NCBI GenBank assembly: GCA_938075155.1
Contig: CALJGL010000032.1
Coordinates: 1-51,098, forward strand
DNA length: 51,098 nucleotides
Direction of reading: 5' to 3'
From: UBA12191 sp009937185
GTDB lineage: Bacteria > Planctomycetota > UBA8108 > UBA1146
Part shown: piece by piece, positions 1 to 7,454 of the stretch
Layout: the number at the start of each line of letters is the position of its first letter
Position numbering within the stretch: position 1 is the stretch's first letter
Made by a program: the position numbers and the translations under genes
The notes under the pieces: generated by a model
What the model was told of the DNA's origin: nothing
Databases searched by the model: none
The model's input: only the letters and a program-made list of their open reading frames with translations

Positions 1-421
1 CATCCGTGTGTCTTGCATTGACATCCGCACCCGCCTTGACCAGCAGCGTGACGACCTCCCAGATCTCGTGCTCGGAGGCGTACAACAACGGGGTCTTGCC
101 ACGGGTGTCTCTCGCTTCGACTTCCGCACCCTTTTCGAGAAGCAGCTGAACAATCTCAGGCGTGGAGGAGTTCCCTGCGGCGAGCAGCAACGGGGTATTG
201 CCGTTCTTGCCCTTCGCATTGACATCCGCACCTTCGCTAATCAGAACCCTAATGTACTCCGCCCTTGATTGATTGGTCTCCTTGGTCCATGCCGTCAGCA
301 ACTTCTCAGTGGCTTCGAATTTCTCCCGCTCCGACGGCTCAGGCTCCGACGGCTCAGGCTCCGACGGTCCACACCCAGAGGCGAAAACCATCACGCAAAT
401 CAGTGCAACGCCAAATCTCAT
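1..421 (-). CDS. Ankyrin-repeat lipoprotein, truncated by window edge
   Basis: The reading frame is open on the minus strand from an ATG at 419-421 to the left window edge, giving 140 visible residues; the C-terminus lies outside. The N-terminus is a lipoprotein signal (hydrophobic MRFGVALICVMVFASGC with Cys17 as the lipidation residue). It is followed by a short acidic, proline-rich linker made of a repeated PSEPE unit and then at least two and a half ankyrin repeats with the usual GADVNAK...GNTPLLLAA and GKTPLLYAS signatures. Ankyrin repeats mediate protein binding; the partner cannot be told from the sequence. The predicted location is a membrane-anchored periplasmic or outer-membrane protein. 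Confidence 0.85.
   Translation of the reverse strand, partial: MRFGVALICVMVFASGCGPSEPEPSEPEPSEREKFEATEKLLTAWTKETNQSRAEYIRVLISEGADVNAKGKNGNTPLLLAAGNSSTPEIVQLLLEKGAEVEARDTRGKTPLLYASEHEIWEVVTLLVKAGADVNARHTD
331..367. repeat. 15-bp tandem repeat coding for the PSEPE linker
   Basis: The unit ccgacggctcaggct occurs at 331-345 and 346-360 without mismatch, followed by a seven-base partial copy at 361-367. It is in frame and codes on the minus strand for the Pro-Ser-Glu-Pro-Glu spacer between the lipobox and the ankyrin domain. Such repeats can change length by slippage without breaking the frame. Confidence 0.8.
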
Positions 422-509
422 AGAAATCTCCTCTTCTGCATCAGGGTAACTTTCCGCCTGACATAATGCTACCCCGGCAAACTCCTAGCCAGTGCCTCAC
501 AATGCTCCC

Positions 510-812
510 ATGGCAAATTCTAAATCGACACGACTCCAGAAAGTCCGAGATGCCATCGATGCATTGATGGACGGAGGAGCCGTGCAGTCCTACGAGATCA
601 ACGGCAGGCAACTCTCTCACTCTTCGCTAGGCCAACTGATGGCCCTAGAGAAGAGACTCCTCGGAATCGAGTGGGGTAAGAATGGATGCCCTCATACCTT
701 ATGGGTGAAAGTCTCCCACCCGGAGATGGCATCTTCGAAGAATCTTCTAATCATCGATACAGGAAGATTCTATTCACGAACGCTGACAGAGATCTGCAAG
801 TTCTGCACCTAA
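510..812 (+). CDS. Small protein with gpW-like N-terminal half, possible phage remnant
   Basis: A 100-residue frame. About residues 8-50 (TRLQKVRDAIDAL ... AVQSYEINGRQLS ... LMALEKRLLG) resemble the short phage head-tail joining proteins of the gpW type, in which a helix is followed by a QSY.I..R.LT/S hairpin and a second helix. The second half does not fit that family and another open frame runs from 686 to 868, so the gene may be frameshifted or degraded. An in-frame GTG at 492 is an alternative start and there is no clear Shine-Dalgarno site. No other phage gene is near. The family call rests on pattern memory only. Confidence 0.4.
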   Translation: MANSKSTRLQKVRDAIDALMDGGAVQSYEINGRQLSHSSLGQLMALEKRLLGIEWGKNGCPHTLWVKVSHPEMASSKNLLIIDTGRFYSRTLTEICKFCT

Positions 813-896
813 AGAAAGCACTGCTCTCTCTCCCCTCACCGCACTCATCAAAACGCTTCTGTTTGTAGATCTCAATTTGACGGACGTACTTCCGAA

Positions 897-3857
897 TTAA
901 TGATCTCCAGAGTGCGTTCCTCCAGCGACATTCAGAACGAGCTTGAGTGGAATCGCAAAAGTACTGAGGCGGTTGTCCTCATCATAAAGTCCACCCACAA
1001 CTCTGGCACGGATCACGTATTCCCCCGACAGATCTTCGCCCACTCTAAACTGAGCCGTTGCTGAAAAACGAGTATCTATCGATTCTACAGGCTGACTCAT
1101 ATAGTTACTGGCAACACCGCCCGAATAATTCCAGGCTCCTTCAGGCATCAATACTCGAACTTCTTCTCCACGCTCACTGATCTTCAGTCCTTCAATTTGG
1201 ATACGGCTTTCGAAAGCAGGGGTATCAGAAAGTCCTGCTTCTAAGAAGGCGATGAAATCCTTGGAACTATTGGTGAAAGATTCTCTGCCCACTTCTAGAT
1301 GATCTGTGCTGTCGAGAATGATGTAGGTGGGATTGGCGTAATAACCAGTGATACTAATCTGTTGCTCCCGGTAGGAAGCCTCAATCTCACTCACGGCATC
1401 ATCGGTGTAAATCTCAAACAACTCGTATTGGCTGAGCAACTGCTCAACTTCGCGTTCACGGAAAATACCATTTTCCATGAGGCGACAATTCTGTCAGGTG
1501 TGCCCTGTAAAATTCAGGAAGACAGGCTTTCGTTCTCTCACTCCAGAAGCCACCTCAGACTTCAATGTTTCCATCTCCGCTTCAAAATCTAACGGATTAT
1601 TCCGGTCGAGATGCTTCCAAGGTAAAGATGAATTCGCATGAAGACTGGGGACGAGCAGTTGAGCTTCAATATTTTCATTGAGTCTCCAACCGGTCATGGC
1701 GTAGAAGCAACAAGCCGCACCTAAGAAAGTGACGGCAATTAATGAGCCTCTTCCCACCGAAATTGATTTCACCGGAGAATCGTGCGGAAATTTCAACTTC
1801 CCGACGAGATTGAGCACCAGAGCGGCCAGTGTCAGTCCCCATATTCCCATGATGACTTCACGATTGACCACTTCTCCAAACTGCCAGTAGGTGGCGACTG
1901 CACTGAAAAACTTCCACGCAGCGAGCAACTCAATGAATCCCAAAACAACTTTCACAGTAGAAAGCCAACCTCCTGAACGGGGCAAACCGGTCATGACTTT
2001 GGGAAACAGTGCGAGCACCACGAAGGGGAGAGCGATCGTAGAACTGAAGGCCAGCATTCCTACGGCTGCAAAGCCTGGACCTCCACCGGCTGCCAATGCA
2101 AGGAGAGCTGCGACGATCGGCCCTACACATGTAAATGTGGTGACCGCAAACACAAGCCCCATGACGAGAACGCTGGCTGCGCCCCCACCTCCACCACCCC
2201 CTCCTACACGATTCCGTATAAAGGCGGGCAATTGGATATCGTAGTAGCCAAACAAACTGAAACCGAAGACAACAAACAGAACGCCAATCGTCAAATTGAC
2301 ATACCCATTTGTGGCCATGAAGTTTGCGCCTTCTTCTCCCAGAATCGCAGAGAGAATAAATCCCAAAGAGGTGAATGAGACGACGATGCCACCACCAAAG
2401 AGTGCCGCCAGTCCGAGTACGCGTGATCGGCTTTCATGGGCCTGCTTGGTGAAAACACTAATCGTGATGGGAATCATGGGGTACACACATGGTGTCACCA
2501 AAGCCAATAAGGCGCCGCTGATCGCCAGCAGTACGATTCCCAGCAACCCTTCCTCTTCTGCTTCTCCCTGAACATCTTTGCGAAAGGCAGGGATCCTCAG
2601 GTCTTCCAATAACTGACCTTCAATCGTGAGCTCTACGATCTCGCCAGACGAGACCTCCGCTCTATCGAATCGGGCAGAGAGTTGTAAGTTTTCGTCTTTG
2701 TAGGAGACCTGATGAAGGTTTTTCGATTCTCTTGTCTCACTCGACGTCCCTGTCGTGATTTCATTCGAAGCATTTCGAACTACTGGAAGATTCAACTCCA
2801 GCCGCTCTTGAGGTAGACACATCTGAACGTCACAGGACATCGATTCCACGATCAGAGGAATCGTCGTTTCGTCGGGTAACTCTTCGCCCTCAAAAACCAT
2901 TGTCAGTTGGAAGCGAGCTTCTTTTTCATGCTCAATACTGGTGGATTGAATCAGGGGATCAAAACGATCGTGCGCAGGTGTCAATTCCTTGATGGTACTG
3001 AGAACAAAGTTGGATTCACCGGCCAAACTGAAACGAGTCGGAAATCCTGATTCCTCATCCATTTCCAATCCGTAGATGTGCCATCCCCGTTCAATCTCGG
3101 CGACAACTTCTACAGTGAAGGGCTCTCCAGGCTGGATCCCTGACAAACCTTTACTTTTCCACACCACCGGAGAATCGGGAGCCTGGGCTTCGATGTTCAG
3201 ATTTACTGCGGAGTCCGAACCTTTCACAGAACCCACCTCGACTGCCACCTCGATCACTCGGGTGACAGGATTCAAACACTGAGTGGCATCACAGGCTTGA
3301 TAGGTCACCTCAAGAATCACCTTACGAGGTCCCAGCTCAGCGTCGTCTGGCACGCCTAGAGGAAGCTTAAAGGTGATCTCACCCTCGTGTTCCAGATAGA
3401 CGCCTTCTTCTGCATCACGCTCATGAGGCTCAGGCTCAATCACATCATCGAACATCTCAAGGTCAGCCATTTCGGAAACGATGATCGCAGTGGGAATACC
3501 CAATTCACGATCCATATCGATCCCATAAATATGCCAACCCCGATCCATTTTTGCTTGAATCAGAATCTCTGCGCGAGCACCTGGGAGCACCGATGCGACA
3601 CCCTTGACCGTCAGTTGAACCGGGTCGGACTCACCAAATGGAGAATCCCCAAAACCGGATTCACCAAATTCAGATCCACCCAGTCCCTCACTCTCCAATT
3701 GGTCCAGCAGCCCACCACCGGCCCCATCCTGAGCCGACAGTTCAGGAATCGGAGTCAGTACAGCGAGCAAGACAATGCACGAAACCCAAGAGATGACTCG
3801 AGAGGAAGAAGGGAACCAAGATTTCAATGTAGGATCTCCATCAATATTGAACGCCAT
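897..3857 (-). CDS. dsbD: DsbD-family thiol:disulfide interchange protein, probable selenoprotein (TGA = Sec788)
   Basis: Two same-frame ORFs (1494-3857 and 897-1478) are separated by one TGA at 1494-1496 and form one 986-residue protein if it is read through. Order of parts: signal peptide (about 1-42, ending near LSAQD); two tandem DsbD N-terminal-like domains, each with a RGWHIYG motif and a C-x-n-CL pair (CDATQCLNP, CDVQMCLPQ); a membrane domain from about residue 435 with the two transmembrane cysteines (LVTPCVYPMIPI and TFTCVGPIVAA) and a run of eight glycines; then a thioredoxin-like domain whose active site reads FTGHT-(TGA)-QNC-RLMENG. Cys-type DsbD proteins have a cysteine at the TGA position. 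About 100 further residues follow that I do not recognise. DsbD moves electrons from cytoplasmic thioredoxin to periplasmic thiol proteins. A TTG at 3827 preceded by GGAG is an alternative start. A conventional gene caller would report two proteins here. Confidence 0.85.
1456..1480 (-). promoter_or_regulatory. Candidate bacterial SECIS hairpin downstream of the dsbD TGA
   Basis: Bases 14-38 after the TGA fold into an 11-bp stem: UCAUGGAAAAU pairs with AUUUUCCGUGA, with a single G-U, around a three-base GGU loop. The loop begins 25 nt after the TGA. The published bacterial SECIS model, as I recall it, asks for an apical loop about 16-37 nt downstream with a G in the first two loop positions, and both conditions hold. 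The element lies wholly within coding sequence, as in other bacteria. The pairing was found by eye and no folding energy was computed. Confidence 0.75.
1494..1496 (-). other. In-frame TGA, putative selenocysteine codon in dsbD
   Basis: On the minus strand the codons read TTT ACA GGG CAC ACC TGA CAG AAT TGT CGC CTC ATG GAA. The flanking residues on both sides are conserved DsbD sequence, and the missing residue is the N-terminal, attacking cysteine of the CxxC pair. This is the position at which selenocysteine replaces cysteine in redox selenoproteins. Cys791 provides the resolving partner. Confidence 0.85.
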
Positions 3858-3868
3858 GAGTTGACTGA

Positions 3869-4150
3869 TTAACGGTTAGATTCCGGAGGACCTGAAATTG
3901 CCTTGAGAACTTCTTTCTCTGGAAACTCTCCACCGCCGGGAGTGTAGGCACGAATCCACTGATCACCGACGAGAAGAAAAGGAATACCTTTTTTTCCCGT
4001 TTCCTGTTCGAGCCTCTCTGCAGCACCTTCCATCTTGTCGATGTCGATCACTTCATACTGAATATCATGATTATCGAGGAAGCGACGAGCGACCGTGCAA
4101 TCAGGACACCAAGTAGCACTATAAAGCTGGATACGGACATTCTCGTTCAT
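3869..4150 (-). CDS. Glutaredoxin-like / NrdH-type redoxin
   Basis: A 93-residue single-domain redoxin. The active site CPDC lies at about residues 11-14 in VRIQLYSATWCPDC, the cis-proline segment is KGIPFLLV, and the GG turn is in TPGGGEF. The start at 4150 is chosen because AGAGG precedes it by four bases; an ATG at 4171 in frame is weaker. It ends 11 bp before the dsbD start and is very likely co-transcribed with it. It could reduce cytoplasmic substrates or feed electrons to the same thiol system, but the partner is not shown by sequence. Confidence 0.85.
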   Translation of the reverse strand: MNENVRIQLYSATWCPDCTVARRFLDNHDIQYEVIDIDKMEGAAERLEQETGKKGIPFLLVGDQWIRAYTPGGGEFPEKEVLKAISGPPESNR

Positions 4151-4468
4151 AAGACCTCTTTTCAGGATCATCAGGCACGGGGTCTTCCAAGTCGGGCAAT
4201 TCGGGAAGAACAGACCGTGGAAATGTTAGCACATTGGCCCAGATAGGGCGACAGACACTGATTGGCAACGATTGGGATTTGATAGCCCCTCTTGAGTTCA
4301 CGACGATATGCCCAGCCCATTACCCGGCCATCTCGGCCAAATAGTCCGGTGGAGCGACTTGGATGAGGGTACTCTCTCAAGATATCCTGACGCTGTAAGG
4401 GACAACCCAGTTCCCCAAACTAGGATTTTTACAGGGTTCAGTCCCCTGATTTTCAAAAGGAGGCCTCT
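4151..4468. other. Intergenic region between divergent grx-dsbD and kdsA
   Basis: About 320 bp separate two divergently transcribed units and should hold both promoters. No convincing -35/-10 pair was identified. Short minus-strand frames run across it (ending at 4119 and 4171), one of which overlaps the glutaredoxin start; neither resembles a known protein and I do not call them. Confidence 0.4.
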
Positions 4469-5308
4469 GTGGCCAAGATGCGCGAGTGTTTCAAAATTGG
4501 TGATATAGAGACTCCTGCTCCTCTCTGGATCATTGGTCCCGATGTCATCGAAGACGAAGGCTTTGCTCTCGAAGTCGCTCATGTGATCTCCGAATGTGCT
4601 CAACGACGCAATATTCCCGTCGTCTTCAAAGCCAGTTATGAAAAAGCCAATCGCTCCAGTACCGCGGCGTTCCGTGGTCCCGGTCTGAAAGCGGGTCTCC
4701 CCATACTGGCACGAATCCGAGAAGAAACAGGATTACCCATCACGACAGACGTTCATGATGCTGAACAAGCAAAACTGGCGGGCGAGGTTGTTGACGTATT
4801 GCAACTTCCTGCATTTCTATGTCGACAAAACTCTCTTCTCGAAGCCGCAGCTGCAACGGGCAAAGTGGTCAACTTGAAGAAAGGACAATTCCTGTCTCCA
4901 TGGGATATTGCCAGCAGAGTTGGAGTCCTTGAGTCCGCAGGCGCAGTCGACATTTGGATTACTGAACGTGGTTCTTCATTTGGATACCAAAGATTAATCA
5001 ATGACTTTCGCTCGGTACCCGTGACACAAGAAACTGGAGCAGCATTTATTTTCGATGCGACACATAGCGTCCAAACTCCTGGAGGCCCCGAGGGTGTTTC
5101 CGGAGGTGAGAGACACTTCATTCCAGTTCTTGCACGAGCCGCTGCTGCAGCGGGCGCAGATGGCTTCTTCTTTGAAGTACATCCTGACCCTGAAAATGCA
5201 TTGTGCGATGGGCCCAATGCACTGCCACTCGATCAATTAGATGCTCTCCTCAATCAACTCGAACCTCTCGCGAAGACCGTGAGGACCATTCCGCCGTTGG
5301 ATCTCTAA
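4469..5308 (+). CDS. kdsA: 3-deoxy-D-manno-octulosonate 8-phosphate synthase
   Basis: A 279-residue TIM-barrel enzyme joining phosphoenolpyruvate and arabinose 5-phosphate to give Kdo-8-phosphate for LPS core. Visible signatures: KASYEKANRSS, FRGPGL, TTDVHD, LQLPAFLCRQ, LKKGQFLSPWD, TERGSSFGY, FDATHSVQTPGG and EVHPDPENA. The pattern is that of the Aquifex-like, metal-dependent branch, with His in DATHS, Glu in EVHP and Asp in CDGP in place. The expected GPC metal-binding cysteine is replaced by aspartate (IIGPDVIED). The start is GTG with AAGGAGG five bases upstream. It fits with the LPS kinase at 32286 in a Gram-negative envelope. Confidence 0.93.
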   Translation: MAKMRECFKIGDIETPAPLWIIGPDVIEDEGFALEVAHVISECAQRRNIPVVFKASYEKANRSSTAAFRGPGLKAGLPILARIREETGLPITTDVHDAEQAKLAGEVVDVLQLPAFLCRQNSLLEAAAATGKVVNLKKGQFLSPWDIASRVGVLESAGAVDIWITERGSSFGYQRLINDFRSVPVTQETGAAFIFDATHSVQTPGGPEGVSGGERHFIPVLARAAAAAGADGFFFEVHPDPENALCDGPNALPLDQLDALLNQLEPLAKTVRTIPPLDL

Positions 5309-5311
5309 GCC

Positions 5312-6082
5312 TTGCCTGCTCGTCCCAGCTCCGAGTGGAAGATCAGGGTTGTTATCCCTGCTCTCAATGAAGAAGCCGCGATCGGGCAAGTCATCGACCA
5401 ACTTCCAACAGAATGGGTCGATTCAATACACGTCGGAGATAATGGATCGACTGACAGAACCGCGGAAGTGGCGCAATCACTCGGAGCAAAAGTGATTCAC
5501 GCTCCTAAAAGAGGTTATGGATCTGCGTGCTTGGCTGCTTTAGACGATGTCCTGCAAACATGTGGCCCGACAAATAAGGAGATCATCGTTTTCATCGATG
5601 GTGATGCTTCCGATGATCCCTGCCAACTTCCACGCCTCGTCATGCCGCTCATCAACGATGAAGCCGATATCGTTTTAGCAAACAGGGCACACTCCGAAAT
5701 TGACCCGGGATCCCTGACTCTCCAACAGCGATTCGGCAATGCCTTAGCGACCACCCTGATTCACTGGATTCACGGGGTTCAATATAAAGATCTGGGTCCA
5801 TTCAGAGCTTGTAAACTCGACATTTTTCAAAGCTTGGAAATGCAAGATCCCGATTTTGGCTGGACTGTCGAAATGCAACTCAAGAGTGCTCGACGGCGCC
5901 TAAGACACCTCGAAATAGATTTACCGTACAGAAAGCGTATAGGTCGATCCAAAATCTCGGGAACGGTCACCGGTTCCATAAAAGCGGGACTCAAAATCCT
6001 CAGCTTAATCATGCGAGATCTACTGACAGGCTCTCGCAATGGGAGGATTCAAAGGGCACACTTGAAAAATGGTCACTCGTAG
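5312..6082 (+). CDS. GT2-family glycosyltransferase (DPM/polyprenyl-phosphate type)
   Basis: 256 residues of GT-A fold. The nucleotide-sugar site is visible as VVIPALNEE near residue 13, DNGSTDRT and the metal-binding FIDGDASDDP. The region after about residue 150 carries the LGPFRACK and FGWTVEMQ elements seen in dolichol- or polyprenyl-phosphate sugar transferases. There is no obvious C-terminal membrane anchor. The start is TTG three bases after kdsA, without a visible Shine-Dalgarno site, so translation may be coupled. Donor and acceptor are unknown; the kdsA neighbour suggests envelope polysaccharide. Confidence 0.85.
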   Translation: MPARPSSEWKIRVVIPALNEEAAIGQVIDQLPTEWVDSIHVGDNGSTDRTAEVAQSLGAKVIHAPKRGYGSACLAALDDVLQTCGPTNKEIIVFIDGDASDDPCQLPRLVMPLINDEADIVLANRAHSEIDPGSLTLQQRFGNALATTLIHWIHGVQYKDLGPFRACKLDIFQSLEMQDPDFGWTVEMQLKSARRRLRHLEIDLPYRKRIGRSKISGTVTGSIKAGLKILSLIMRDLLTGSRNGRIQRAHLKNGHS

Positions 6083-6443
6083 ACTGAGTGGAGTCTTGCA
6101 CCTGGAAGGCGAGGAATCCGTGGATGGTATTTCCTGTGATCGCTGTGGCAAAAGCCTACTCATCGATGAAGAAGTGCGATACCAAGTGAAAGTCGTTGTT
6201 CAGGCTGCGTATGACCCCATGGAGATCTCCACTACAGACTTAGAGAGAACCAGCCCTGACAGTTGGAAATCACTCCTGAAAAAACTAGAAAATCTCTCTG
6301 CCGAAGAAGCTCAAGACCAGGTTTACAGAGAAATAAATTTTGACCTGTGTCCACCCTGCCAAAAAATCTATCTGACCAAACCCATTCCAGATACAGACGT
6401 ATTTGGGTCATCTAATTCGAGCGGCTCAGGAATGTCGACCTGA
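6069..6443 (+). CDS. Hypothetical protein with two CxxC pairs
   Basis: 124 residues beginning inside the last 14 bp of the glycosyltransferase gene. It has a CDRCGK pair near residue 23 and a CPPC pair near residue 96, which suggests a metal-binding small protein. The middle is charged and helix-prone (KSLLKKLENLSAEEAQDQV). I do not recognise a family. Its last 76 bp overlap the 3' end of the convergent asparaginase gene, an unusually long tail-to-tail overlap. Confidence 0.65.
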   Translation: MVTRRLSGVLHLEGEESVDGISCDRCGKSLLIDEEVRYQVKVVVQAAYDPMEISTTDLERTSPDSWKSLLKKLENLSAEEAQDQVYREINFDLCPPCQKIYLTKPIPDTDVFGSSNSSGSGMST

Positions 6444-7435
6444 ATTTGGCCGACGATTCTTCCTGAGACATTGGTCACCACAGGATTATTCTCACTGACC
6501 CATCGCTCATAAGTAATTTGATCGATCCAGTGAAGTTGATGCAACAATTCGGGAACAACATGTATCAGACCTCTATCTGAGCCATCAAGACACTTGATGA
6601 CGAGAGATCCTTTTTTTCCCCAAATCACCATGACCCCTTCTGCGCCTTCTTTTACACGGAAATTTCCTGCGAGATAGGGTCTCCACAACAAGGGCCAACG
6701 GCCTTCCCCACTGAAAGCTTTCGGATGCGAAGCAATCGCATCGTGAACCTGATTCACTCGGTCGGTGAGTCCACTGCGATCAAGAAACTCAGTTTGATGC
6801 AATCTTTGAAATGCTCGTGCGATCGATATTAATCTCATGTGATAAGTGGGTGCCCCACAACCGTCGACGGATATGCTGCCTTCTTCGATCTTTTCACTGG
6901 TGAAGAGCTCGAAAATAGCCCTGATGTTTCGTTGTAATGGATGGTCAGGATCAAGATAATTCTCTTTGCTCTGCTGCTGACAGATGGTCGCAAGGAGCAT
7001 TCCGCTATGTTTTCCTGAGCAATTATTACATGTGGAATCCAACAACTCCTTGTTGGCGATGCACATTTGCCGAGCACTTCTTGAAAAGGGCGGGTGGATT
7101 CCACACTGCAGATCTTTCTCAGAGAGCCCCCCCCGCTGAAGCAACCCTCTGACCAATTCTCTGTGGACCGGCTGTCCAGCATGACTCGCACAGATCACAG
7201 CAAGTTCTCTGGGGGTGATGGAAAAGCTCTCTAGGATCCCCGCTCGGAGCATTGCCAAAGCCTGGAACGGCTTCCCGACTGATCTGAGATGAGTCCCTTG
7301 ATCGATCGGACCATATTGCAAAACCTGACCCGAAGCATGATAAGCCACCGCAACGGCTTCATGGAAAGACTCTAGACGGGTCCCGCGGAACACATCGGTG
7401 CGAATAGACCCATGGTTTCCCAAATGACTCGACAT
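6368..7435 (-). CDS. L-asparaginase II (Rhizobium etli AnsA type)
   Basis: 355 residues. This class is unrelated to the E. coli asparaginases and hydrolyses L-asparagine to aspartate and ammonia. Key elements: Ser-x-x-Lys at residues 52-55 (SVGKPFQ), Ser84 in ICASHAG, the cysteine-rich NNCSGKHSGML segment and the VDGCGAPTYHM motif, which match the Ser-Lys tandem and Cys/Lys zinc site described for that enzyme. It appears cytoplasmic, with no signal peptide. It shares its 3' end with the opposing gene at 6069-6443 and follows the large HEAT-like gene at 7455 on the same strand, with only 19 bp between that gene's stop and its own start. Confidence 0.88.
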   Translation of the reverse strand: MSSHLGNHGSIRTDVFRGTRLESFHEAVAVAYHASGQVLQYGPIDQGTHLRSVGKPFQALAMLRAGILESFSITPRELAVICASHAGQPVHRELVRGLLQRGGLSEKDLQCGIHPPFSRSARQMCIANKELLDSTCNNCSGKHSGMLLATICQQQSKENYLDPDHPLQRNIRAIFELFTSEKIEEGSISVDGCGAPTYHMRLISIARAFQRLHQTEFLDRSGLTDRVNQVHDAIASHPKAFSGEGRWPLLWRPYLAGNFRVKEGAEGVMVIWGKKGSLVIKCLDGSDRGLIHVVPELLHQLHWIDQITYERWVSENNPVVTNVSGRIVGQIQVDIPEPLELDDPNTSVSGMGLVR

Positions 7436-7454
7436 AGATTCCTCCAGTCAATAC

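Noticed and set aside
1478..1494. Treating 897-1478 and 1494-3857 as two separate genes or a nonsense-mutated pseudogene
   Set aside because: The downstream part has no ribosome site of its own, continues the thioredoxin-domain sequence in the same frame, shows no other damage, and the TGA sits at a catalytic cysteine with a SECIS-like hairpin after it.
4119..4380. Small minus-strand frames upstream of the glutaredoxin
   Set aside because: They overlap the glutaredoxin start, lack ribosome sites and match nothing known; probably non-coding upstream DNA.
4753..5217. Minus-strand 154-residue frame inside kdsA
   Set aside because: Shadow of kdsA; composition is Pro/Ala/Ser-rich without motifs.
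6609..6617. A-AAA-AAA heptamer on the minus strand inside the asparaginase gene as a programmed -1 frameshift site
   Set aside because: The zero frame gives a complete family protein and no downstream stimulatory hairpin or meaningful alternative tail was seen.
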